A DNA stretch of 64,000 nucleotides from Cellulosimicrobium sp. Marseille-Q4280. GTDB lineage: Bacteria > Actinomycetota > Actinomycetes > Actinomycetales > Cellulomonadaceae. Positions 42,190 through 50,700 of the stretch are shown here, piece by piece. The stretch spans positions 1 through 64,000 of the forward strand of contig NZ_CALPBY010000006.1 of NCBI RefSeq assembly GCF_943181405.1. Reading direction: 5' to 3'. Under the pieces are notes generated by a model that was not told the DNA's origin, searched no databases, and worked only from the letters and a program-made list of their open reading frames with translations. The position numbers and the translations under genes were made by a program. Positions within the stretch are counted from its first letter, which is position 1, and the number at the start of each line of letters is the position of its first letter.

Positions 42190-42690
42190 ATGTCAGCGAG
42201 GACGAGCGATCAGTCGGCGACGCCGCGGACGAGGACGTCTGCCCGGTTCGCCGCCGCCAGCCTGCTCGCGCTGTCGATGATGCTCCCGCTCGGCGCCACC
42301 GCGAGCGCCGCCGAGGTGGAACAGCTCATCGCCGACGCACAGGTCCAGACCGAGACGATCGGCGACGACATCGAACGCGTCGGCTCCCACCTTCCCGCCC
42401 TGCACCCCGTGCTGCGCAACGACGTCGTCGACGCGACCGAGTCCGTCCAGGCCGCGACCGACGAGGCGCGCGCCGCTCTCGACCACGCGAAGGACGCCGA
42501 CCACGCGGCCGACGGGCGCGCGACGATCGCCCTCGCCGACGCGCAGGTCGCGCTCGACGCCGCGTCCGCCCAGCTCCGGTACGTCACGGACCTCGCGCAC
42601 GACGCCGGCGAGGGTGTCGCCGTCGCGCTCGAGCGGCTCCAGTCGCACATCGACGAGCTCAGGGGCGAGACGACCCGCGCGACCGCCTGA
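42190..42690 (+). CDS. Secreted coiled-coil protein, paralogue of 32808-33323
   Basis: A 166-residue exported protein: a signal peptide up to about residue 41 (cut after ASA) without a lipobox, then a helical coil (VEQLIADAQVQTETIGDDIE, later DATESVQAATDEARAALDHA and ALDAASAQLRYVTDLAHDAG). It shares the QxETIGxD start and the ALDAASxQL block with the lipoprotein at 32808. No ribosome site is evident before ATG 42190. It lies 89 bases after the metal importer operon; whether it is co-regulated is unknown. Function unknown. Confidence 0.78.
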   Translation: MSARTSDQSATPRTRTSARFAAASLLALSMMLPLGATASAAEVEQLIADAQVQTETIGDDIERVGSHLPALHPVLRNDVVDATESVQAATDEARAALDHAKDADHAADGRATIALADAQVALDAASAQLRYVTDLAHDAGEGVAVALERLQSHIDELRGETTRATA

Positions 42691-42820
42691 CACCTCTCCT
42701 CGGCAGCTCCTGGCGCCCGGGTCGGTCGTCCGGCGGACGTGCGGAAGATTCCGGGGCCGCGCACGGTTGTCCGGGACGCACCGCCGCCACCGGACGGCGT
42801 GCGACGACCGAGGAGAGACC

Positions 42821-43900
42821 ATGTCCGAGCCGACCACCACCCCCACGACGGGCGCCGCGCCTGCCCCTGACCAGGTCGAGCTGGGCCTCGACACCTTCGG
42901 CGACGTCACCGCCGGGCCCGACGGCGCACCCGTCACCGCGGCGCGGACGATCCGCGAGGTCGTCGACGAGGCCGTGCTGGCGGACCAGGTGGGCGTCGAC
43001 TTCTTCGGCGTCGGCGAGCACCACCGCGAGGACTTCGCCGTGAGCGCGCCCGAGGTCGTGCTCGCGGGCGTCGCGACACGCACGTCGCGGATCCGGCTCG
43101 GGTCAGCCGTCACGGTGCTCAGCTCCGACGACCCCGTGCGCGTGTTCGAGCGCTTCGCGACGCTCGACGCCCTGTCCGACGGTCGCGCCGAGGTGATCCT
43201 CGGGCGCGGGTCGTTCATCGAGTCGTTCCCGCTGTTCGGCTACGACCTCTCCGACTACGAGGTGCTGTTCGAGGAGAAGCTCGACCTGTTCGTGCACCTG
43301 CTCGACGAGGGCCCCGTCACGTGGTCGGGGACGACGCGCGCGGGCCTGTCCGGCCAGGAGGTGTACCCCAAGACCGAGTCGGGGCGGCTGCGCACGTGGG
43401 TCGGGGTCGGCGGTTCGCCGGAGTCGGTGGTCCGCACGGCGCGGCACGGGCTCGGGCTCATGCTCGCGATCATCGGCGGCGAGCCCGAGCGGTTCCGCCC
43501 GTACGTCGACCTGTACCACCGTGCGGTCGACGAGCTCGGGCAGCCGGTGCTGCCGGTCGGCGTGCACTCCCCCGGGCACGTCGCCGAGACCGACGAGAAG
43601 GCGCAGGAGGAGGTCTACGAGCACTTCGCCGCGATGAACAACCGGATCGGCCGCGAGCGCGGCTGGCCCGCGTACCACCGGGGCCGGTTCGCGCACGACA
43701 TCCGGGACGGTTCGCTGTACGTCGGGTCGCCCGAGACCGTGGCGCAGAAGATCGCCTCGACCGTGCGCACGCTCGGGGCCGGGCGGTTCGACCTCAAGTA
43801 CTCGTCCGGGACGCTGCCGCACGACGCGATGATGCGCAGCATCGAGCTCTACGGGACACGGGTGATCCCCCGGGTGCGCGAGCTGCTCGCGGAGGGCTGA
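42821..43900 (+). CDS. Luciferase-like (LLM class) flavin/F420 oxidoreductase
   Basis: A 359-residue bacterial-luciferase-fold monooxygenase. Characteristic blocks are QVGVDFFGVGEHHREDFAVS (about 50-69), RIRLGSAVTVLSSDDPVRVF, DGRAEVILGRGSFIESFPLF and GVGGSPESVVRTARHGLGLM, then VGSPETVAQKIASTVRTLG near the end. It is of the FMNH2-type Atu2307/YhbW-like subgroup rather than the F420 one at 14841, judged from EHHxxDF. AGGAGA lies 4 bases before ATG 42821. The substrate is unknown. It converges on the epimerase gene across palindrome copy 3. Confidence 0.87.
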   Translation: MSEPTTTPTTGAAPAPDQVELGLDTFGDVTAGPDGAPVTAARTIREVVDEAVLADQVGVDFFGVGEHHREDFAVSAPEVVLAGVATRTSRIRLGSAVTVLSSDDPVRVFERFATLDALSDGRAEVILGRGSFIESFPLFGYDLSDYEVLFEEKLDLFVHLLDEGPVTWSGTTRAGLSGQEVYPKTESGRLRTWVGVGGSPESVVRTARHGLGLMLAIIGGEPERFRPYVDLYHRAVDELGQPVLPVGVHSPGHVAETDEKAQEEVYEHFAAMNNRIGRERGWPAYHRGRFAHDIRDGSLYVGSPETVAQKIASTVRTLGAGRFDLKYSSGTLPHDAMMRSIELYGTRVIPRVRELLAEG

Positions 43901-43916
43901 GCCGGACGCACCGCGC

Positions 43917-43995
43917 CGAGCACGACCTGAAGGTCGTCAACCGGTCGTCGGCGACCTTCAGGTCGTGGTCGACGGCGCGTGGCGTCGTGCTCGGC
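43917..43995. repeat. Dispersed intergenic palindrome, copy 3
   Basis: Arms 43917-43936 and 43952-43971 pair over 20 bp with one mismatch (core CACGACCTGAAGGTCG), loop 15 bases, and a further GTCGTGCTCGGC follows at 43984-43995. The right half matches copy 1 at 32 of 37 positions. It lies between convergent genes and may double as terminator. Confidence 0.8.
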
Positions 43996-44039
43996 ACCAC
44001 GAGCTCACGCACCGCCGGCCGCGTTCGCGCGACGGGATC

Positions 44040-45158
44040 TCAGGCCGTGAAGCCGACGCCAGGTCGGCCGGGTCCGTCACCGCCGCCGGAGGCGTCGGCG
44101 GCCTCTGACCGGGCGAGGCGGAGCGCCTCCTCCTCCAGCTCGCGCGGGAGCCCGACGCCGGGGCGGTCCGCGCGCTGCGGCGTCGCCTCGCCGTCGGCGT
44201 CCAGGGCCTGCAGCCAGTCCCACGTGTCGCGGACCGTCTCGCGCACGTCGCGCGTGCGGAGCGCCAGCGAGAACGCGCGCGACGTGTCCGAGCCGTGCAG
44301 CGCGTCGTACAGCTCGCCCGGCGGGATCCAGATCGGCAGCTGCGACCACGGGGCGATCCCCGCTCGCTCGACCACCTCCGGCTCGACCCAGACGAGCTCG
44401 GCGGGCGGGTTCCCGGCCGCCGCGGCCGCCTCGGCGGTCACCGCGACGCACGCGGAGAGCACGTCGCGCATCGTCGCGTGGCCCGGTGCGGAGACCACGT
44501 CGACCGGACCGGACGCGCCCGCGAGCGCCGCGTCGAGCGCGAACGCCGCGAGGTCGCGCGCGTCGACGTGCTGCAGCGGGAGCTCGGCCGGGCCCGGCGC
44601 CAGGACGGGACCGCCCTGCGCGACGCGGCGCAGCCACCACGGCAGGCGGCCGACGTTCTCGCGCGGCCCGAGGATCAGGCCCGCGCGCAGCAGGAGCGCG
44701 CGGTCGCCCAGGGCGTCGACGGCGGCGATCTCGGCGCCCCGCTTCGCGCGCGCGTAGTCGTCGTGCGTCCCCTCGTCCGGGTGGGCGTCGACGAGCGGCG
44801 CCGACTCGTCCGCGCCCCGGGGCGTCCACGGCGCGTACACCGAGCGTGACGACACGTACACGTACCGGCTGTCGCCCGGGATCCGCCCCGCGAGCAGGCG
44901 CGCGGCGTCGCGCACCGCGACGGGCGCCCACGACCACGTGTCGACGACGACGTCCCACTTCTGCGCGACGTCGTCCGCGCGGAGGGCGTCCAGCCCGTCA
45001 GGGCGGGTGCGGTCGCCGACGAGCTGCTGCGCGCCGTCGGGGGCGGGCCGCGTGCCGCGGTTGAGGACCGTGACGTCCCAGCCGCGCGCGAGGGCGTCGT
45101 CGACCACCGCGCGGCCGACGAAGTCCGAACCACCGAAGACCAGGAGCCGAGTCGTCAT
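44040..45158 (-). CDS. NAD-dependent epimerase/dehydratase-like reductase
   Basis: A 372-residue extended short-chain dehydrogenase. The Rossmann motif is LLVFGGSDFVGRAVV (GGxxFxGR, residues 5-19), typical of the isoflavone-reductase-like/atypical SDR group, and VYVSSRSVYAP with YARAKRGAE gives the Ser-Tyr-xxx-Lys active site. The C-terminal part binds the substrate (PLQHVDARDLAAFAL). Substrate unknown; such proteins are often annotated as nucleotide-sugar epimerases without proof. ATG 45158 was chosen since the upstream frame runs into the divergent vapB promoter. Confidence 0.85.
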   Translation of the reverse strand: MTTRLLVFGGSDFVGRAVVDDALARGWDVTVLNRGTRPAPDGAQQLVGDRTRPDGLDALRADDVAQKWDVVVDTWSWAPVAVRDAARLLAGRIPGDSRYVYVSSRSVYAPWTPRGADESAPLVDAHPDEGTHDDYARAKRGAEIAAVDALGDRALLLRAGLILGPRENVGRLPWWLRRVAQGGPVLAPGPAELPLQHVDARDLAAFALDAALAGASGPVDVVSAPGHATMRDVLSACVAVTAEAAAAAGNPPAELVWVEPEVVERAGIAPWSQLPIWIPPGELYDALHGSDTSRAFSLALRTRDVRETVRDTWDWLQALDADGEATPQRADRPGVGLPRELEEEALRLARSEAADASGGGDGPGRPGVGFTA

Positions 45159-45247
45159 GCGGCCCAGCGTCGCGCACGGCGCGCCCGCACGCAGCCGCTT
45201 ACGCGGTCGGCAGACGGCCTCGCATCGCTCGGGTCCTCCACAGCCCC

Positions 45248-45285
45248 TTGACGTTCGCGTCGCCTGGCCAGGCAACCTGGCCAGG
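45248..45285 (+). promoter_or_regulatory. vapBC promoter with twin palindromic operators
   Basis: Two perfect palindromes CCTGGCCAGG (45263-45272 and 45276-45285) are separated by CAA, 13 bp centre to centre. TTGACG at 45248-45253 is a good -35; the -10 would lie in or between the palindromes. This is the usual arrangement for autoregulation by the antitoxin/toxin complex. Confidence 0.75.
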
Positions 45286-45298
45286 ACGAGGAGGACGC

Positions 45299-45547
45299 AT
45301 GCAGGTGAACGTGCTCGAGGCCAAGAACAACCTGTCGGCGCTGATCGCCCGCGCTGCTGCGGGCGAGGAGGTGGTCATCGCCAAGCGCGACGTCCCCCTC
45401 GTGCGACTCGTCCCTGTGCGGGCCGACCTCTCGCACGGGACGGGGCCCGCGATCCTCGAGTGGCTGGAGGCCCACCCGCCACGCTCGGTCCGCAGCGCGG
45501 AGGAGGTCGACGCCGACATCGCGGCGGAGCGCGAGGGCTGGGAGTGA
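45299..45547 (+). CDS. vapB: Antitoxin, Phd/YefM family (VapB)
   Basis: An 82-residue DNA-binding antitoxin. The N-terminal Phd/YefM fold is clear (MQVNVLEAKNNLSALIARAA, then GEEVVIAKRDVPLVRLVPV). The C-terminal tail (EEVDADIAAEREGWE) should wrap around the toxin active site. ATG 45299 lies 5 bases after GAGGAG. The stop overlaps the toxin start (GTGA), so the pair is coupled, and two palindromes upstream suit autorepression. Confidence 0.9.
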   Translation: MQVNVLEAKNNLSALIARAAAGEEVVIAKRDVPLVRLVPVRADLSHGTGPAILEWLEAHPPRSVRSAEEVDADIAAEREGWE

Positions 45548-45939
45548 TCTACCTCGACTCGTGCGTCGTCATCTACGCGGTCGAGGATCCAGGCACGCGC
45601 GGTGACGCGGTGCGGGGCCGCCTCGCGCGAGCCGGCGACGAAGCGGTCGCCGTGAGCCCTCTCGTCGCCATGGAGTGCCTGGTCGGACCGTTGCGCCAAG
45701 GCGACCTCGAGCTCGAGGCGCGGTACCGCACGATCCTCGGTCTCTTCCGCCAGCTGGCGGTCGACGCCGACGTCTTCGAGCGAGCCGCCCGCTTCCGGGC
45801 GGCGCTCGGCCTCCGTACCCCGGACGCGCTCCACCTCGCCGCCGCTCAGGTGCACGGGTGCTCCGCGCTGTGGACGGACGACCAGCGCCTGCACGCCGCG
45901 AGCCGGGGGCTGGCGGTCGACGTCGTCGCCGGGGCCTAA
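45544..45939 (+). CDS. vapC: PIN-domain toxin (VapC)
   Basis: A 131-residue PIN-fold ribonuclease. The acidic active-site residues are present: Asp5 (VIYLDSCVVIY), Glu in VAMECLVGP, Asp in RTPDALHLAAA and Asp in WTDDQRL. VapC toxins cut tRNA or rRNA and stop growth until VapB is restored. The GTG overlaps the antitoxin stop. The gene converges with the siderophore-interacting protein gene, 7 bases apart. It looks intact, so the pair is likely functional; the RNA target is unknown. Confidence 0.9.
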   Translation: MIYLDSCVVIYAVEDPGTRGDAVRGRLARAGDEAVAVSPLVAMECLVGPLRQGDLELEARYRTILGLFRQLAVDADVFERAARFRAALGLRTPDALHLAAAQVHGCSALWTDDQRLHAASRGLAVDVVAGA

Positions 45940-45946
45940 CGACCCG

Positions 45947-46837
45947 TCAGTCCGGGTCGCTCGGGTCCAGCGGGGCCTCCGGGTCGAGGTTCACGACGCC
46001 GCGCCGCCAGTAGCCGCGGATCGCGAGCTGGTCGGGGCGCGCGCCCGCGCGGCGCAGGTCGCGACGCACGGGCACGAGATCGGTCGCCTCGCCCACCCCG
46101 ACCACGTACTCGTCCGCGTCGATCGGACCGAGCGCACGCACCGCCTCGGCGAGCTGGCCCGGGCCGTCGGTGCGGTAGAGGATCTCGACCGTCGCGCGCC
46201 CGAGCTCGTCCTCGACGAACGCCTCGTCCACGTCGTCGCCGATCTCGACGATCGCCGTCACCGGGATCTCCGGCCCGACGGCCGCGACCCATCGCGCGAG
46301 CGCGGGCAGACCCGTCTCGTCCCCGACAACCAGGAGCCGACCGATCCCGTCGGGCACGCCCTGGCTCGCCGTCGGTCCGACGAGCACCACCTCGTCACCG
46401 GGCCTCGCGCGCGCCGCCCAGGCGGACGCCGGACCGCCCGGTTCGCCGGGAGGGGCACCGGGCACGTCGTCGCCGTGGAGCACCCAGTCGACGTCGACCT
46501 CACCCGCGCCGTCGACCGTCCGGGTCGCCCGGACCGTCATCTCGCGCGAGATCGACACGACGCCGCCCGGGCGCTGGAGCGCACCGTCGGCAGTGAGCGC
46601 CGGGGGGTGCAGCACGCCGGACGCCGGGTCGGGCAGGAAGACCTTCACGTGGTCGTCGGGACCGGGCGACCGGAGCGTGGCGAGCGTCCCCGGGTCGTCC
46701 GACCCCGGGACACCGGACGCACCCTCGCCGGCGTCACGGAAGGTGATGCGGCGCAGCGCGGTCGAGGTCTCGACGACGGCCTGGACGCGGACGCGGCGCG
46801 GGACGAGGTCGAGGCGGGTGCGGGGACGCGTGAACAC
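45947..46837 (-). CDS. Siderophore-interacting protein (FAD-linked ferric reductase)
   Basis: A 296-residue flavoprotein of the SIP/ViuB family, which releases iron from imported siderophores by reduction with NAD(P)H. The N-terminal FAD barrel is partly visible (RRITFRDAGEG, DDHVKVFLPDP), then ARPGDEVVLVGPTASQG and LLVVGDETGLPALARWVAA, and the C-terminal IRGYWRRGVVN typical of the family. An insertion around residues 38-55 is Gly/Asp-rich. The start is GTG 46837. No siderophore transporter genes are adjacent. Iron control is expected but no clear box is seen; a large palindrome lies upstream at 46905-46964. Confidence 0.87.
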   Translation of the reverse strand: MFTRPRTRLDLVPRRVRVQAVVETSTALRRITFRDAGEGASGVPGSDDPGTLATLRSPGPDDHVKVFLPDPASGVLHPPALTADGALQRPGGVVSISREMTVRATRTVDGAGEVDVDWVLHGDDVPGAPPGEPGGPASAWAARARPGDEVVLVGPTASQGVPDGIGRLLVVGDETGLPALARWVAAVGPEIPVTAIVEIGDDVDEAFVEDELGRATVEILYRTDGPGQLAEAVRALGPIDADEYVVGVGEATDLVPVRRDLRRAGARPDQLAIRGYWRRGVVNLDPEAPLDPSDPD

Positions 46838-46904
46838 CCGTCGATCCCATCACACGACGCCGCCCGGTCGCCCCGGCGACGCGACCCGGGCGCCCGGCGG
46901 GGCT

Positions 46905-46964
46905 GCCGAACCCCGGGTTGTGCGGCACATGGGCTCCAGATGCCGCCACAAGCCGGGGTTCGGC
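46905..46964. repeat. Large imperfect palindrome between divergent genes
   Basis: Perfect 12-bp arms GCCGAACCCCGG (46905-46916) and CCGGGGTTCGGC (46953-46964) continue inward as TTGTG/CACAA and CGGCA/TGCCG with one mismatch and one bulge, a stem of about 22 bp with a 13-base loop. Both flanking genes point away from it, so it is not a terminator; it could be an operator or an intergenic repeat. Confidence 0.7.
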
Positions 46965-46991
46965 ACGCGGCGGGGTGCGGGGCGGACTAGC

Positions 46992-47588
46992 GTGACGACC
47001 GTGGGCACGGGCACGTGGGGCGACAGCAGGGTGGAGGTGCGCCCCGCCGTCGGCCGCTTCGACGACTTCGCGACCGTCGTGGGCCCGAAGAGCCCCGGGG
47101 TGAAGGGCTGCTGGTGCATGTCGTACCGGGACAGCCGTGTCGGCAACGACGAGCGCCCCGACTACATGGCCGACCTGTGCGGCACCGAGCCCGGACCCGG
47201 AGTGCTCGCGTACGTCGACGGCGAGGTCGCGGGCTGGTGCTCCGTCGCACCGCGCAGCACGTACCGGCGCCTCATGCACTCGCGCACCATCCCGTTCGTC
47301 GACGAGCTCGACGCGTGGAGCGTGGTGTGCTTCGTGGTCCGTGCCGGGTACCGGAAGATGGGCCTCGCGCACCACCTTCTCGCGGGCGCCGTCGAGCACG
47401 CCGAGGGCCACGGCGCGCTCGCGATCGAGGGCTATCCCGTGGACTCCGGGCCGGAGCGGGTCGACGTCATCTCCGGGTACGTCGGGAACGTCGCCCTGTT
47501 CGAGCGCGCGGGGTTCGAGCGCGCCGCCGCGACGACCGGCCGCAGCGGCGGGACGTCGCGCGTCGTCATGCGCAGGATGCTCGGCTGA
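46992..47588 (+). CDS. GNAT-family N-acetyltransferase
   Basis: A 198-residue acetyltransferase of the type found in actinobacteria near stress genes. Visible blocks are VGPKSPGVKGCWCMSYRD, AYVDGEVAGWCSVAPRSTY, SVVCFVVRAGYRKMGLAHHL (about 115-134, acetyl-CoA loop RKMGLA) and NVALFERAGFERAA. Cys-rich N-terminal half (CWC) is typical of this subgroup. GTG 46992 or GTG 47001 may be the start: TAGCGT (46988-46993) overlaps the first, which favours 47001 as a leaderless start. Acceptor unknown. Confidence 0.85.
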   Translation: MTTVGTGTWGDSRVEVRPAVGRFDDFATVVGPKSPGVKGCWCMSYRDSRVGNDERPDYMADLCGTEPGPGVLAYVDGEVAGWCSVAPRSTYRRLMHSRTIPFVDELDAWSVVCFVVRAGYRKMGLAHHLLAGAVEHAEGHGALAIEGYPVDSGPERVDVISGYVGNVALFERAGFERAAATTGRSGGTSRVVMRRMLG

Positions 47589-47593
47589 GCACA

Positions 47594-47615
47594 CGCTGAA
47601 ACCCAGGTTTCAGCG
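47594..47615 (+). terminator. Palindrome after the acetyltransferase gene
   Basis: CGCTGAAACC (47594-47603) and GGTTTCAGCG (47606-47615) are perfect arms with almost no loop, 5 bases after the stop. Likely terminator for the acetyltransferase gene. Confidence 0.65.
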
Positions 47616-47725
47616 CACCCCGCCCGACCGCTCCCGGTCGCCGCGGGTTCACCTCCGAGAACGGATCCGTTCACGTGGTGCGGGCAGCGTTCGACCGTCA
47701 TCCACGAACGAAGGGTCCTCTTCGC

Positions 47726-50700
47726 ATGCCTCTGTCACGACATGCCCTCAGCAGACGCGTCGCGGGCATCACCGCGCTCGTGGTCGCCGGCGGCTCGATC
47801 GCCACCGTCCCGGCGGCAGCAGCCGCGACCACCGACACGACCCCGCTCTCACCCCTGGTGGTCACGGAGATCGCCCCCGACAACGACGGGTACGACGACT
47901 TCGAGTTCTTCGAGGTGACGAACACGACCGACGAGCCCGTCGACGTCGCCGGCCACGGCTTCACCTACGTCTTCACGAACGCCGGGACGTCGAGCAGCGA
48001 CAAGCCGCTCACGCTCGCCGAGGAGACGGCGACGATCCCCGCGCACGGCAGCGCGGTGCTCTGGTTGCAGTACACGTCGACCACCGTCGACAGCTTCGCG
48101 CGGACCGACGGCGACTTCCGCGCCGCGGTCGGTGCCGCCGCCGACCTCCCGATCTTCCACGTGACCGGGCAGCCCGGCATGGCCAACAGCGGGTCGCGCG
48201 GCATCCGTGTGGACGACCCGGCAGGGCAGGCGCTGAGCTGGTCGGTCTACGACCGCACCTCCACCGCACCGGGCGTCTCGACCCACTTCGCCGTCCCCGG
48301 TGACAGGTCGACGGCCCTGGTGGAGATCGCGCCCGGGCGCACGCTCGTCCTGTGGATCAAGAACGGCGCGAACGACCACCTCACGGCCGCCGACTTCAAC
48401 GCCCACTTCGGGAGCACGCTGACGGCCGGCACCGACCTCGTCGAGATCTCCTCCGGCGGCATGGCCAACGGCGGCCTGCGCGGCCTGCAGGTCGAGACGA
48501 ACACCGGTCACCCGGTCTCGCGCGCCGACTACATGAACGACGGCCAGACGGTCGCCGACCAGCCGATCCAGTACCGCTGGGACGAGGGCACGACCCAGAC
48601 GCTCGTCGGGACCGGCGCGGCGACCCCCGGCTCGGTGGCGCCGGACCAGGTGCCCGCCGGGCTCGTCGTCACGCCGCAGGACGACGAGGAGCCGGTGGTC
48701 ACCGACCTGACGGGCAGCGACGACGCCCCGCAGATGGACGGGCTCGCCCTGCTGTTCGAGGCGACGGACGACCGGCTGGTCAGCACCGTTCAGCTCACCC
48801 TGACCTCCGACGTCGGCGAGCCGGTCACCCAGCTGCTGCGCGCCGAGGCCGCCGACCGGTTCTCCTACGCCGTCCCCGCCGTGGACCTCTACGGCAAGAC
48901 CTGGGTCGAGTACACCGTCTGGGCGTCCGACGGGCAGAACGCGACCACGTTCGGCCCCGTCAGGGTCGACCTGGACGACACCGGCGACGCTCCCGTGCGG
49001 CTCGGCGTGGCCGACGGGCAGCACGTCGGCGGCGCGACGCGGGTCGCGGCCACGACGACCGGTGACCCCGCCGACCTGAGCCTGTCGATCGACGGTTCCG
49101 AGGTCGACGAGCTCACCGCGGCGCTCGAGGCCCCCGCGCTGTTCGCGTTCGAGGCCACGAACACCGACGCGTTCTTCCGCAACGGCGTCAGGCTCGGCGA
49201 CGACGTGCTGACGATCTTCGACGAGGGCTTCTACTCCCGCGTCGAGACGGTCACCAGCGAGGTGCCGGTCGAGCGCGTCGTCGCCGGGGAGGGCCTGACC
49301 CTGGGCATCTACGCCGGCACCAAGGCGTGGCCCGAGCCCGACCCGGACGAGAACAACGACGACTTCGTGGCGATGAACCTGCGCCTCGCCCTGCCCGACG
49401 GCCGCGTGCTGCGCCCCGAGGTGTGCGGTGGGGCGGGCGAGGGCCAGGAGGAGACGGTCCGCGAGTGCCCGGATCCCACGACACGGATCGGCTTCAACGA
49501 CGCCAACCAGGTCTACTTCACCGCCACCTTCTCGGTGCCGCAGGACGCGTTCGACTCGCTCGCGCACACCTGGGACACCACCGCGGTGGACGACGGCGAG
49601 CACACCGTCTCGGCGAGCCGCGCCGACGGCGCCGGGTCCCTGACCCGCACCGTCGTCGTCGACAACACGGCGCCCGAGCTCAGCACGGACCTGGTCGACG
49701 GCGAGACGTACCGCGGGAGCTTCACGATCGACGCGCAGGCGTCGGACTCGGGCTCCGGTGTCGACTCCGTCACGGCCACGCTCGACGGCGAGGAGATCGA
49801 CCTGCCCCACACCACGTCGTCGCTCGAGCTCGCCGCCGGCGACCACACCGTCGTCCTGAGGGCGACGGACGCGCTGGGCAACCTCGCCGAGCGGACGCTC
49901 CGGCTCACGACGCCCGACGAGGTCCCGACGGTCGAGCTCGGCGCTCCGGCCGACGGTGCGACGGTCGAGGCCGGCGACGTGACGCTGTCCGCGACCCCGG
50001 GGTCGGCGACCGGTGACGACCTCGACGTCGAGTTCCGCGTCGGCCACACCGTCGACGCCGCGGACCCGCAGGTCGAGGCGTTCTCGGGCACCACGACGGA
50101 TGCGTCGTCCACCGACCGGGACGGGAGCACCCTCCTGAGCGCCGACGAGCTCGACAGGATCGTCGGCACCGACGGTCTCTCCGCCGAGGTCTCCTCGGAC
50201 ACCGAGCTCCCGTACCAGCTGTTCACGGTGGACGTGCCCGAGGACGCCGGCTCCGACAGCGAGGTGCGGATCGCCTGGTCCGGGTCGGCGAACGCCGGCG
50301 CGAAGGTGCTGCTGTCCGTCCTCGACGTGGCCGGCGACACCTGGCAGGAGGTCGACCGGTACGTCACGACCGACGGGGCGGCCACCGAGTTCGAGCTCGG
50401 GGGCACCGTTCCCGTGGAGGACCACGTCCGCGACGGTCAGGTGACGGTGCTGGTGCAGCACTCCGAGGGGTTCGCCGGGACGCCGCGGTCGGGCCGCGAG
50501 GACGTCGCCACGCCGTTCCACCCCGACGCCACGGCCCGGTCGGAGTACGACTTCACGATCGCCTGGGAGTCGGACACGCAGTACTACAACGACAACCAGG
50601 GCCAGCCGACGGACGGCTCGGGCGACGAGTGGTACTCGCACCAGGAGGCGATCCACGACTTCGTCCTCGAGGCCCGCGACGAGGTGAACCTGCAGTACCT

